From Alphaproteobacteria bacterium (GTDB lineage: Bacteria; Pseudomonadota; Alphaproteobacteria; JANQMY01), in the NCBI GenBank assembly GCA_028289425.1, contig JANQPL010000017.1, positions 372,001-436,000 of the forward strand: a stretch of 64,000 nucleotides of DNA, given 5' to 3'. The notes under the pieces are model-generated. The model was not told where the DNA came from. It made no database searches and saw only the letters and a program-made list of their open reading frames with translations. The first letter of the stretch is position 1. The number at the start of each line of letters is the position of its first letter. The translations under genes and the position numbers were made by a program. This document shows, piece by piece, positions 9,451-18,509 of this stretch.

Positions 9451-12396
9451 ATGCCGTCACCCCGTGCCGATTTGGCGCAAGATCTCGCTCAATTCTTTCC
9501 CGACGCGGAACAATTAAGGTCCGCGCTCAAAAAAGAGCTCACAGAGGAGAGCTCTAATCCCCTTCACAACCCCGTCGACTCAATGGCGCTGAGCATCAGC
9601 GACCGCATCGACAGCGGAAGCCTTGAAGACTGCGACTTGGAGAACCTGGTTCAATATTTGGTGGCCCGCGCTTTCTTGTTTCGCGCCAAACGGCTCAGCG
9701 CCTATGTTGGGGAAACCGACATTGAGAAAAACCAGGTGGCCTTGTGCGAGCGGCTGCGCGCGCTTGCGCATTCCCCCGACGGTACGCGGCTAACCTTCGA
9801 AGCATTTCAGGACGTGCTGGAACAAGAATGGATGGGTTTGGTGATCACTGCCCACCCCACCTTCTGCATGACCGAAATCGCCTCACAAGACATGGCCGAT
9901 TTGGCCGTGGGGCGCGACAAGCAAGGCGATCCTTTGTCGGAAGCGGCGCGCGGCGAAATCCTCGAGCGAACCGGCCTCATACCCCACGGCACCCCGGATG
10001 GCATCGATCTGCAGGGGGAGCTCAGCCAATCCTATGTGGCCGTGGAAGAGATCAACCGGTCCTTGGCGACACTCTATGAATGCGCGATTGATGTTGCCAT
10101 CGATCTTTACCCAGACGATTGGAAACACCTTTCGCCGCGCTTGATTACGGTTGCGAGTTGGGTCGGATTCGATTTGGACGGCCGCCGCGACATTGGATGG
10201 AACACCACCTATCGGGCACGCTTGGAAAGCACCATTCGGCAACTGACCCATTACAAAGAGATTGTCGCCGGCATTTGTAAGGACATGTCCGGCGAGGCCC
10301 CGGCCTTACCGCTCATTGATCTGGAGGAACGCCTTGGCCTTGCCATCAAAATTGCCAAGGCTGATCAGGAGGCTATTCCGCAGGATGCCGACGACATGGA
10401 CGGTGTGGCGGCCTTAGGGCGCCGGCTCGCCACAAATCAGACCGAACGTCTGACCGCGCCGGCGTCACTTTTGCGACGGCTCGATGCTGCCATCCAGGTC
10501 GAACAGTCTCATGATTTGTTGAGGCGGCTGGTGGTTCTGCGCGCACAGATCGCCAATTTGGGTCTCGGGATGGCCCATACGCATTTCCGGCTGAATGCGT
10601 CCCAATTGTTCAATGCGTTGAGCCAGGAAGTGGCGCTTGATACCGCGCCGGACGATCGCGGCAATCGGCGCACCTATCTGCGCGCACTATCCAAGCGGCT
10701 CGATCAAGTAACCCCCGTGCAAACGAACTTCGGCAATGTGGCGTCGGAAAAGATGTCCGCCCGCAGATTGTTCATGCTGTTGTCGCAGATCAAAAAGCAT
10801 GTGGATGCCAAAACCCCTATCCGCTTCCTCATCGCAGAATGTGAAACGGCCTTTGCGGTCCTAGCCGCTCTCTATCTTGCCCGGTTGTTCGATGTGGACG
10901 ATATCGTTGATATTTCGCCCTTGTTCGAAACGTCGACGGCGCTGGAGCATGGCCATGCCATTATCGATGAGCTTCTGTCGAACCCCCACTATCGCGCTTA
11001 TGTGGAGAAGCGTGGGCGCCTGTGCATACAAACAGGCTATTCGGACGCGGGGCGGTATGTGGGACAAGTGGCGGCGTCGCTTGCCGTCGAACGTCTGAAG
11101 ATCAAACTTGCCAATGTATTGGCGCGCCAGGGCATGGGCGACATTCAACTGGTGCTGTTCGACACGCACGGCGAATCCATCGGCCGGGGCGCCCACCCGA
11201 ACAATTTCGAAGACCGTCTCAACCACGTATCGTCACCGGCCTCACGCCTGCAGTTCGATGAAGAGAATGTGCGGGTGAAACAAGAGGTCAGTTTCCAAGG
11301 TGGCGACGGCTATGTTTATTTTCGCAACCGGGCGCTTTCCTTCGGCGTGTTGTCCAGATTGTTCGAACACGGCCACAAAACAGCCTCGCGCGAGGGAACG
11401 GAAGGGGCGCGCAACGACCAATTCTATCTGGATACGGATTACAGCCTCGAGTTTTTCATCAATCTCACGCGCTATAATCAGGAACTGTTCGAAAATCCGA
11501 ACTACGCGACTTTGCTGTCCGTTTATGGGACCAATCTGCTGTACCCAACCGGCTCGCGGAAATCGAAGCGGCAGCATGAAGGGCGGGGTGTCGGCGACCA
11601 CGGCCACCCGTCTCAGATCCGGGCGATCCCCAATAATGGAATCCTTCAGCAGATGGGATTTCTGTCGAATAGTGTGGGGGGCATCGGCAATGCCATCGCC
11701 AAGGACGCCGATCACTTCGCGGAAGTCTATGGGCGTTCGGAGACATGCCAGCGTTTTATGCGGCTCGCGCGCTATGCCTATCGCTTAAGTTCGCTCGACG
11801 TGATTTCGGGCTATCTCGAAACCATGAGCCCCATGTTCTGGCTCCGCCGGGCACGGGTGGAAGGGAGTGCGGACCGGCGTACTCAAATGCAGCGCATTGC
11901 GCGTCTCCTGTCCGACACCCAGCGATACGCCGGGCTTGATCGCGTGTTTCGAGACTTGGCCTACGACATGATCAACCTAAAGGCCGGATTGGATGCGCTT
12001 GATCTTTCCGAACCGGTTGGGGCGCTGGACGATGAATGTTTGATCGATCGCGACTTGCTGCACGCCGTGCGTCTGGCCATGGTGCAGGAAATCCTGTTGC
12101 TGACGGCACGTACGCCACGCTTCAGCAGCGATCCGGAAATCACCATGGACGATGTGGTCAACAGTCTGCTGCACATTGATGTGCTGCCGGCGGTAGACGC
12201 GCTCGATCGCGCGTTTCCCTTGTCAGAGTCGAAAGTCGGCGCGCTTGATTTCGGTGAGCCTGCTACCTATGGCGACGGAAGTGGCTCAGGGTATGCGCCG
12301 ATCCACAGCAACATCATCACCCCGATGATGGAATGGTATGACCGTTGCCGTCGCGCCGGTGTGGGGATCACCTATCTGTCCGGCGCTGTGGGTTAA
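9451..12396 (+). CDS. ppc: Divergent phosphoenolpyruvate carboxylase-family protein
   Basis: At 981 aa it has PEPC length. Recognisable family landmarks appear in order: VITAHPTF near residue 130 (canonical VLTAHPTE), SWVGFDLDGRRD near 234 (canonical SWMGGDRDGNP), GYSDAGRYVG near 529, THGESIGRGAHP near 573 (canonical FHGRGGTVGRGG), and RAIPNN. The essential His of HPT and the GRG are kept, but the Arg of HGRGG is lost, two residues are deleted there, and the usual C-terminal QNTG is replaced by YLSGAVG. PEPC makes oxaloacetate from PEP and bicarbonate; whether this clade does so is uncertain. Confidence 0.72.
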   Translation: MPSPRADLAQDLAQFFPDAEQLRSALKKELTEESSNPLHNPVDSMALSISDRIDSGSLEDCDLENLVQYLVARAFLFRAKRLSAYVGETDIEKNQVALCERLRALAHSPDGTRLTFEAFQDVLEQEWMGLVITAHPTFCMTEIASQDMADLAVGRDKQGDPLSEAARGEILERTGLIPHGTPDGIDLQGELSQSYVAVEEINRSLATLYECAIDVAIDLYPDDWKHLSPRLITVASWVGFDLDGRRDIGWNTTYRARLESTIRQLTHYKEIVAGICKDMSGEAPALPLIDLEERLGLAIKIAKADQEAIPQDADDMDGVAALGRRLATNQTERLTAPASLLRRLDAAIQVEQSHDLLRRLVVLRAQIANLGLGMAHTHFRLNASQLFNALSQEVALDTAPDDRGNRRTYLRALSKRLDQVTPVQTNFGNVASEKMSARRLFMLLSQIKKHVDAKTPIRFLIAECETAFAVLAALYLARLFDVDDIVDISPLFETSTALEHGHAIIDELLSNPHYRAYVEKRGRLCIQTGYSDAGRYVGQVAASLAVERLKIKLANVLARQGMGDIQLVLFDTHGESIGRGAHPNNFEDRLNHVSSPASRLQFDEENVRVKQEVSFQGGDGYVYFRNRALSFGVLSRLFEHGHKTASREGTEGARNDQFYLDTDYSLEFFINLTRYNQELFENPNYATLLSVYGTNLLYPTGSRKSKRQHEGRGVGDHGHPSQIRAIPNNGILQQMGFLSNSVGGIGNAIAKDADHFAEVYGRSETCQRFMRLARYAYRLSSLDVISGYLETMSPMFWLRRARVEGSADRRTQMQRIARLLSDTQRYAGLDRVFRDLAYDMINLKAGLDALDLSEPVGALDDECLIDRDLLHAVRLAMVQEILLLTARTPRFSSDPEITMDDVVNSLLHIDVLPAVDALDRAFPLSESKVGALDFGEPATYGDGSGSGYAPIHSNIITPMMEWYDRCRRAGVGITYLSGAVG

Positions 12397-12989
12397 GACG
12401 ATGCCGTAATCGCTTTGCTGGTGCCGGCGCGCCCGCCGTCCCGCACTAGGGCAAAGCCCGTTTCCGTTAACAGGGTGCACGCCCCGTCATATTCGTTGCC
12501 CGATCGGCTGATGGGGTTGGGCAGCCAAGCGGGCGCGTGGCCTTCATGGTTGCGCAGGATGACAACCAGGCGTCCCCCAGGGACAAGCACGCGCAAAACC
12601 TCCCGGGCCGCGCGTTCAGGGTCCTCCCAAAACTGAAAACAGTGAACGGCAGCCACGGCATCGAACATACTGTCGGCCCATGGTAGCGCTTCGGGCATAC
12701 CCCGTTTCAGGTCGAGTGAGCCCGCCCGTTGCGCAAGCGTCCGGCGCGCGCGGGCCATTTCCACCATTGCCTCGGTCGGGTCGATACCGGCAAGGTGAAT
12801 GTCCTTTGCGCTTTGCGCCAACATCTCAAGCAATCGGCCGGAGCCGAAACCGATTTCCATCAGCCGCTGTCCTGATTGTGGTGCTATCAGTTTGCGGGCA
12901 AGCCGATAACTGGGTGCATTCACGAATTCCATGATGCGACCGAACAGCTTGGTCGGTCTCATGGGCAAGGGGGCATTCCGTTCGGCCAT
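12393..12989 (-). CDS. Class I SAM-dependent methyltransferase (Methyltransf_11)
   Basis: A 198-aa protein with motif I LMEIGFGSGRLLEML near residue 44, an acidic residue in AGIDPTEAMVE for SAM ribose, AVAAVHCFQFWEDP (motif IV region) and VLVPGGRLVVI (motif VI). The substrate is unknown; it resembles small ubiquinone/menaquinone-type methyltransferases. ATG 12989 has AGGA eight bases upstream. The stop codon overlaps the end of the convergent PEPC-like gene by about four bases. It is divergent from the MarR gene, so the two MarR-type palindromes at 13080-13119 may control it. Confidence 0.85.
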   Translation of the reverse strand: MAERNAPLPMRPTKLFGRIMEFVNAPSYRLARKLIAPQSGQRLMEIGFGSGRLLEMLAQSAKDIHLAGIDPTEAMVEMARARRTLAQRAGSLDLKRGMPEALPWADSMFDAVAAVHCFQFWEDPERAAREVLRVLVPGGRLVVILRNHEGHAPAWLPNPISRSGNEYDGACTLLTETGFALVRDGGRAGTSKAITASS

Positions 12990-13079
12990 GCCATGTCCTG
13001 TCTGATTTTCCAGTTTGTTTGTTTTGATTATCCCGTTACGGAGCAATAAGTCGCCTTGCAGCTGGCTTGTGTTCTAATT

Positions 13080-13119
13080 AGACAATGAATACTGTCCATT
13101 TAGACAATGATGATTGTCT
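13080..13119. promoter_or_regulatory. Pair of MarR-type operator palindromes
   Basis: The second site, AGACAATGATGATTGTCT at 13102-13119, is a perfect palindrome with 7-bp arms and a 4-bp spacer. The first, AGACAATGAATACTGTCC at 13080-13097, has the same left arm and a degenerate right arm. The centres are 22 bp apart, about two helical turns. They lie between the methyltransferase and MarR genes, 22 bp before the marR start, as expected for autorepression. Confidence 0.8.
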
Positions 13120-13140
13120 TTATGTCAAGAGGGATATCGG

Positions 13141-13590
13141 ATGTCGCGACAGACGAAACAAGGACAGTTTGCTGAAATAGTCCGGCTGGTGCCCAAGCTC
13201 TATTTCAAGCTCAACGCGCTGACATCGGAAATGTTGAAGCAGTCGGGCGTTTCTCCAGGGCAGCGCGCGCTGATGGAAGATCTGGAGGTCTTGGGCCCTC
13301 AGACGGTGGGTGCGCTTGCGCGCGCGCGGCCCGTGGCCAAGCAGTATGTGCAAAAGCTGGTTTCGGATCTGTCGGCACTTGGTTTGGTACGGCTGCGGGC
13401 CAATCCGGAAGATCGGCGATCGAAGATCGTGTCTTTGAGCAAGCGCGGCGACAAGGCGCTCGCGGAATGGCGACAGTCAGAAAGACAATTGAGCGAGGGT
13501 TTTCTGGCTCAAATCTCGGCGCGCGACGCGGCTGTGACGCGGGCCCTGTTGGGAAAGCTGCACGCAGCGCTTAAGGAAGCATTGGACTAG
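13141..13590 (+). CDS. MarR-family transcriptional regulator
   Basis: A 149-aa winged-helix protein. A helical N-terminal dimerisation region is followed by the recognition core VGALARARPVAKQYVQKLVSDL and a wing LVRLRANPEDRRSKIVSLSKRG with the family's DxRxx signature (EDRRSK). ATG 13141 is preceded by AGAGGGATATCGG; an in-frame TTG at 13114 is rejected because it lies inside the operator palindrome. It probably represses itself and the divergent methyltransferase. The ligand is unknown; many MarR proteins respond to phenolic compounds. Confidence 0.9.
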   Translation: MSRQTKQGQFAEIVRLVPKLYFKLNALTSEMLKQSGVSPGQRALMEDLEVLGPQTVGALARARPVAKQYVQKLVSDLSALGLVRLRANPEDRRSKIVSLSKRGDKALAEWRQSERQLSEGFLAQISARDAAVTRALLGKLHAALKEALD

Positions 13591-13736
13591 ATTGAACCCG
13601 CTTGGTTGGACCTATCTGATCGATGAGTTGATCAACGCCCCTTGAATTTGTCATACAAATGGGTCTTAAGTTGTAAAAACTATGCGCCAGGCGGGGTCTG
13701 GGCATTGTTCTTTTGACGTGGTTAGGGAGTAATTGC

Positions 13737-14390
13737 TTGGCTGAGGACAAACCGCCACGGCGGGCCGGGCGGCCAAAACGCAGCGCCGGCATTGCCGCAA
13801 AGGATATGCGTCACGAGATCCTCATCGCGGCATCGCGGCTTTTTTGCGATCACGGATATGCCGGCACGCAGCTCAATCAAATCGCGGAAGCGGCCGGCCT
13901 GCGCACGCCGTCCCTCTATCACTACTTTGCCAATAAGGACGAGATCCTTCAGGCTTTGCTCGCCCATGCGAACGAAGAGTCCGTACGGTTTGCTGGCGAG
14001 ATACTTCAACAAAAGGGGCGAGCCTCCGAGAAGCTGCGGGCTTTATTGGTAAAGTACATCCACTCGCAAACGTCCGGCCCATATGAGTTATGGTTTTTGG
14101 TGAGCGCTGCGCCACGCGCTGTTCCGACGACTGAGTTTGGGCGACGGTATGCGCAGCTTGCCAGGTCCATCATGAAACTGATCGATCTTGCGGTGAAGGA
14201 AGGCGATTTCGATCCCATCGACCGGCGATTCGCCTTACACATGGTGTTCGGCGGCGTGGTCGGTGCCATGAATTCCTACCATTTTGACCGCATCTCGGCG
14301 CCCGACGAGGCGGCGGACTTTGTCATTCGCTCTCTTGCGCGGCGACCGGCCAAATCCAAACGAAAGCTGGACACACAAGCCGCTGAATAG
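13737..14390 (+). CDS. TetR-family transcriptional regulator
   Basis: A 217-aa regulator. The HTH region is ILIAASRLFCDHGY followed by TQLNQIAEAAGLRTPSLYHYFANKDEIL, the classical TetR pattern. The C-terminal ligand domain is unclassified. TTG 13737 is chosen as start because AGGGAG lies at 13724-13729; a second TTG at 13713 has no such site. The gene is followed after 294 bp by a TonB-dependent receptor in the same orientation, and regulation of that receptor is plausible, though not shown. Confidence 0.88.
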   Translation: MAEDKPPRRAGRPKRSAGIAAKDMRHEILIAASRLFCDHGYAGTQLNQIAEAAGLRTPSLYHYFANKDEILQALLAHANEESVRFAGEILQQKGRASEKLRALLVKYIHSQTSGPYELWFLVSAAPRAVPTTEFGRRYAQLARSIMKLIDLAVKEGDFDPIDRRFALHMVFGGVVGAMNSYHFDRISAPDEAADFVIRSLARRPAKSKRKLDTQAAE

Positions 14391-14573
14391 AAGCGATTCT
14401 TTTCGCAAATTTACATCAGTGTGCGAAATGTGAATGTGCACCGCACACAGATTTAAACTGCGGCAACCCCCTGTTCTACTTTATGAATTTTGCAGTGCCG
14501 GATTCACGAATTCAGTGTGTCATTTTGGCGACAATCGGGTCCGAAAATCGATCTTTCCTGCACGTCATGATCG

Positions 14574-14630
14574 AAATCTAATTAGATTTTGATAACGTTG
14601 ACTCACGTGCACTCACGCCTGTGTGAGTGC
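14574..14630. promoter_or_regulatory. Two palindromes upstream of the TonB-dependent receptor gene
   Basis: AAATCTAATTAGATTT at 14574-14589 is a perfect 16-bp palindrome. A second inverted repeat has 8-bp arms GCACTCAC (14609-14616) and GTGAGTGC (14623-14630). They sit 55-110 bases before the receptor start and are candidate operators, for instance for the neighbouring TetR protein. Confidence 0.6.
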
Positions 14631-14684
14631 TTGTACCAACGACAAAATTGAGTACCTGGGAGGACTCAAGGGGAGGTTCGCGTT

Positions 14685-17063
14685 ATGGCATTACGTCGCC
14701 TAAAGCACGTCTGCCTGGCATCCGCCATCGCCTTTTTCGGAGCCGAAATTGGCATCGCATATGCCCAGATGGACGAAATCATCGTTCAAGCCCGTAAACG
14801 AGAGGAAAGTCTGCAAGACGTTCCGGTGACCGTCGCGGCACTCGGGGAAGCTGATCTCGACCGTTTCCAGATCGACACGATCGCGGAAGTGGCGGGGTTC
14901 ATTCCCAACTTCCAAATTCAACAGGGCGGTTCCGGTTCCGGCGGTACGTTGAGACTGCGGGGGGTCGGCTCCAGTGCCATTAGTGCTGCGTTTGACTCAG
15001 CCATCGCGATTAACGTGGATGGCGTGATCGCCAATACGATGCGCCTGGTCAACAACAACTTCCTGGACATCGGCCAGGTTGAGGTTCTGAAGGGCCCACA
15101 GTCACTCTTCTTCGGAAAAAGTGCCTCGGCCGGCGTGATCTCTTTCCGGTCAAACGATCCAAGCGACGAATTCGAGGTGCTGGGTAAGGCGGCTTATGAA
15201 TTTGAAGAGAAGGGCGTTTACACGGAAGCCGTGATCTCCGGCCCGATCACCGATACGCTCGGTGCACGTTATGCGATCGGCTATACCGACCGCGACGAGA
15301 TTATGAAGAACACCGCACCGGGCGTTCAAAACCCGTCACGCGGCGAGCAATATCTCAGCATGCGCGGTACTTTGAAGTGGGATCCGACGGAAAGCTGGTC
15401 CACCACATTCAAGGCGGCCTATTCCGAAATGGAAAACGACGGTGCGATCCTGTTTGCTCAAGTCTTGTGTACACAGGGTTTCCCGCAAGGCACGCTTTAT
15501 CCTGCGGGCGCGACGCCTCCTCCAGGACTACCGTCCGGTTACGACTGTAATCCGTTCGATGACGAATTCCAGTTGGGTGACCAAAACGCGGTCGAAGCCG
15601 CAAATATTCCGAACAACCGCGGTGGCGTTCCGTTTGAAGAACAAGATACGTTCTTCATGTCCTTGCGGTCTGAGTACAACTTCACGAACGCTTTGACGGC
15701 CGTTTTCCAAACCGGTTTCTACAATCTGGATAACTTCCAGAATGACTGTTTTGGCTACGACATCAATGGTGTTGGTTGTAACTTGGCACAGAACACCACG
15801 CGCAGTTTCTCGCAAGAAGTTCGTATCCAGAGCACCAATCTCACCGACTGGTTCGACTTTATGATCGGCGCCTATTATCAAACGCGCTTCATCACATTTA
15901 AGTCTTATCAGCACGCATTTGGTATCTCTCTGCTGGCCGGTCCTGATCCTATTACGGGTCAAACAGTTGACTGGCTGAAAGAGCACCGGACGGATGCTGA
16001 TGCAGCATCGATCTTCGGTAGCATCACGCTGCGGCCGATCGATCGGGTCGAGATTACGGCCGGTTTGCGGTACACACGTGAGCAGAAGCAGAACCAAATC
16101 AACATTCCGTATACCCACGCAGCATTGCAAGGCGCGCCGTTCTTCGCCGTGCCGGGCACTGTAAGCGGCATCAATTTCGACGATGACGTTTATACGCCGG
16201 AAGTTTCCGTGACGTACGAGCCATGGGACGACATCATTTGGTATGCGGCCTATAAAACAGGCTTTAAGTCGGGTGGCATCGACAACAGTGCGCTTCCCGG
16301 CCTGTCGCTCACGACCTTTGCTGCCGACAACAACTTTGGTGAGCTGATCTTCCAGTCCGAATTCTCGAAGGGCTTTGAAGGCGGCGTTCGCACAACGTTG
16401 TTCGACCAATCGGTTCGCTTCAACATCAGCGGTTTCCGGTATGTCTACGAAGACCTGCAAGTGCAGCAGTTCCTGGCGGATATCATTCAGTTCCGGACGT
16501 TCAACGCCGGTGAGTTGACCACCAGTGGTTTCGAGGCGGACGGTCTGTGGTTCACGCCGATTGATGGTCTGACCCTGCGCGGTTCGGTGGCTTACACCAA
16601 CTCGCCGTTTACGGACACCTTCATCAATGCCGACCTGGACAATTTGGATGGCCGCCAGTCAGCCTCGAGTTCCAAGTGGGCGACCAATTTTGGCGGTATC
16701 TATGAACGGCCGTTGTCCAACACCGATATGGTTCTTAGCGTGTCGGGTTTCGCGCACTATGTCACCGAATACAATACGGGTGATGCGTTGGATGCCTACG
16801 TTCAGGATGGCTTTTGGCGTGGTGACGCGACGCTGGCGATTGGCGATACCGACGGCCGGTGGCAGCTTGCCGTGATCGGTCAGAATATCACCGATAAGGT
16901 CTATGCGATCACCGGCGGTGGCCGTCCGTTTACGGACACAACGGGTGGCGGCCTTGCGTTCTCAGTGACGCCTCCGCCATTCGTCGGACCTTTCACTGAA
17001 GACCAGATCCTGCAGACCAACCGGGGTCGCCAGGTCTCCATCGAAGCGTCCTTCCGCTACTAA
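14685..17063 (+). CDS. TonB-dependent outer-membrane receptor
   Basis: A 792-aa receptor. Residues 1-27 are a signal peptide ending AYA. The TonB box DEIIVQARKREE follows directly, then a plug domain (LQDVPVTVAAL, GFIPNFQIQ, LRLRGVG, VEVLKGPQSLFFGKSASAGVISF), a 22-strand-type barrel and a C-terminal Phe motif (IEASFRY). The plug style is that of the FecA/CirA-like receptors common in sphingomonads and marine alphaproteobacteria, taking up unknown ligands rather than classical siderophores. GGGGAGG at 14670-14676 supports the start. A terminator follows at 17152. Confidence 0.93.
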   Translation: MALRRLKHVCLASAIAFFGAEIGIAYAQMDEIIVQARKREESLQDVPVTVAALGEADLDRFQIDTIAEVAGFIPNFQIQQGGSGSGGTLRLRGVGSSAISAAFDSAIAINVDGVIANTMRLVNNNFLDIGQVEVLKGPQSLFFGKSASAGVISFRSNDPSDEFEVLGKAAYEFEEKGVYTEAVISGPITDTLGARYAIGYTDRDEIMKNTAPGVQNPSRGEQYLSMRGTLKWDPTESWSTTFKAAYSEMENDGAILFAQVLCTQGFPQGTLYPAGATPPPGLPSGYDCNPFDDEFQLGDQNAVEAANIPNNRGGVPFEEQDTFFMSLRSEYNFTNALTAVFQTGFYNLDNFQNDCFGYDINGVGCNLAQNTTRSFSQEVRIQSTNLTDWFDFMIGAYYQTRFITFKSYQHAFGISLLAGPDPITGQTVDWLKEHRTDADAASIFGSITLRPIDRVEITAGLRYTREQKQNQINIPYTHAALQGAPFFAVPGTVSGINFDDDVYTPEVSVTYEPWDDIIWYAAYKTGFKSGGIDNSALPGLSLTTFAADNNFGELIFQSEFSKGFEGGVRTTLFDQSVRFNISGFRYVYEDLQVQQFLADIIQFRTFNAGELTTSGFEADGLWFTPIDGLTLRGSVAYTNSPFTDTFINADLDNLDGRQSASSSKWATNFGGIYERPLSNTDMVLSVSGFAHYVTEYNTGDALDAYVQDGFWRGDATLAIGDTDGRWQLAVIGQNITDKVYAITGGGRPFTDTTGGGLAFSVTPPPFVGPFTEDQILQTNRGRQVSIEASFRY

Positions 17064-17151
17064 AGCAACAGGTGACCCGGCTCTGCGTTATTGCAGGGCC
17101 GGGCACAATGACCAGCAGTCCGTTCCTCCTAATCCGAACAGACCGCAATTC

Positions 17152-17179
17152 AGGCCCGCACCACGCGGGCCTCTTTTTT
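17152..17179 (+). terminator. Rho-independent terminator after the TonB receptor gene
   Basis: AGGCCCGC/GCGGGCCT arms (17152-17159 and 17165-17172) with a five-base loop are followed by CTTTTTT. A weaker hairpin without T-run lies just before it at about 17077-17104. Confidence 0.85.
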
Positions 17180-17197
17180 GCGGATGATGTTAGGGAT

Positions 17198-17539
17198 TTA
17201 GGCTTGGTCTTCTTCAAATGCCTTTACGACACGCTTCGGGGCAACATTCTTCCAAGATGCCGTGACCACGTGTTGGAAGTGGTCCTTGCCGATGTTTTTC
17301 ATGCGGATGCGCGTCCAGCCCTGGTGGGCCCAGCCCCCGATGAAAAAGATGTCAGGCTCGTTTTCCGCGAGCATCTTTTGATAATCGAGCGGTAGCTTCA
17401 CCGTGGCCAGATTGTCTTTGCGATAGATCGTCAGAAAGATCTTGTTCCGCACCCGGAAGGACGGTTCGCCAAAATGGTCTTTCTCTTCCGCTTCCGGAAA
17501 GGAAAGCGCTATCTTGCGGACTGTTTTCTCCGTGATCAT
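17198..17539 (-). CDS. MmcQ/YjbR family protein
   Basis: A 113-aa protein matching the MmcQ/YjbR (CyaY-like fold) family throughout: FPEAEEKDHFGEPSFRVRNKIFLTI in pieces at the N terminus, FFIGGWAHQGWTRIRM in the middle. The family is described as a DNA-binding double-wing fold of unclear role. It starts nine bases after the stop of the MOSC gene, so the two are probably one transcript. Function is not known with certainty. Confidence 0.85.
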   Translation of the reverse strand: MITEKTVRKIALSFPEAEEKDHFGEPSFRVRNKIFLTIYRKDNLATVKLPLDYQKMLAENEPDIFFIGGWAHQGWTRIRMKNIGKDHFQHVVTASWKNVAPKRVVKAFEEDQA

Positions 17540-17548
17540 CGATGGGCC

Positions 17549-18409
17549 TCACCCTGACATGGTCATCTGATCGCCGACGGCCACCGTGCCGCCTTTGACC
17601 ACATTCGCATAAACACCCAAACAACCATCGGCTTCTTTGACAAGCGTGCGCATGATCTTGGGATCTTTTGGAAGGTCTGCAAACCCATGGGTCGTCATAA
17701 CGCAACGTGGGCAAGCCAGCTCGACCTTCAGTTGGGCCGAGCCGATGTCAATTGTCTTGCCGACCCATGCAAGTTCCGGGAAGGGATCGTTTGAAGTTGC
17801 CGCCATCAGGATATTTGGCCGAAAGCGGCGAACATCAAAGGTGCTGTCGGGTTTCGCCGCGGATAGCGATTTAAGGGACTGCTCAGTCAAAATGAGCAAT
17901 GGCAGCGCGTCGAAATAGGTGCCGGGCAGAGACTCATATTCCACGAGTTCTGGCGGAAAAACGGATATGTCCGGCAACGGCTCATCTTCTTCCCGAGCAA
18001 AGACGCGGCGCAGTTCCGTCATCATGTCTTCTTCCAATGGCGCGCCGCGCTTGTAGTGGTCCAGCGCATCCTCCGGCATGAGGGGCCAGAACGAAACCGC
18101 GCTGTTCACCACATTCGAGAGCAATGCGGCAACCTCGTCGTCCGACGTCATGACCGATTGACCGTTCGGCAATGTGATTTGTGCAGGCGAAGAGCCCGTC
18201 GGCGCTGGCTCCTTCAGGTACTTGGCGGCACAGCTCATCAATTCTGGAAAACGTTTGGCGCCGCGAATGCCGCCGCGTTCTTCGTCTCGCACCGCCCATG
18301 CGCGGTCACCAGGGATACCTTTGGACCCAAGCGAAACAGTTTTGAGCGTTTCTCCGCCCATACTCTTGACTGGATATCTAAATAGCGACGTTACAGCACC
18401 AACGTTCAT
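17549..18409 (-). CDS. MOSC domain protein (MOSC_N plus MOSC)
   Basis: A 286-aa protein beginning VTSLFRYPVKSMGGE, the MOSC_N beta-barrel signature. The C-terminal MOSC domain has RFRPNILM and CPRCVMTTHG, where the Cys would bind molybdenum cofactor. Relatives (YcbX, mARC) reduce N-hydroxylated compounds using a sulfur-ligated Moco. GGAG precedes ATG 18409. The Cys in CPRCVMTT is the likely Mo ligand. A moaA gene for the cofactor pathway lies elsewhere in this window at 50517. Confidence 0.88.
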   Translation of the reverse strand: MNVGAVTSLFRYPVKSMGGETLKTVSLGSKGIPGDRAWAVRDEERGGIRGAKRFPELMSCAAKYLKEPAPTGSSPAQITLPNGQSVMTSDDEVAALLSNVVNSAVSFWPLMPEDALDHYKRGAPLEEDMMTELRRVFAREEDEPLPDISVFPPELVEYESLPGTYFDALPLLILTEQSLKSLSAAKPDSTFDVRRFRPNILMAATSNDPFPELAWVGKTIDIGSAQLKVELACPRCVMTTHGFADLPKDPKIMRTLVKEADGCLGVYANVVKGGTVAVGDQMTMSG

Positions 18410-18509
18410 GATTTGCTCCGTGCCTGATCTTTTCCAGACCATTCCACAGGACAACAGCTTAGCGCAATGGTGCGCCGGTACCTCATTCCCGGCGCACCCG
18501 TTTTCATGT

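Noticed and set aside
13114-13140. Earlier TTG start for marR
   Set aside because: It lies inside the operator palindrome and lacks a ribosome site; ATG 13141 has one.
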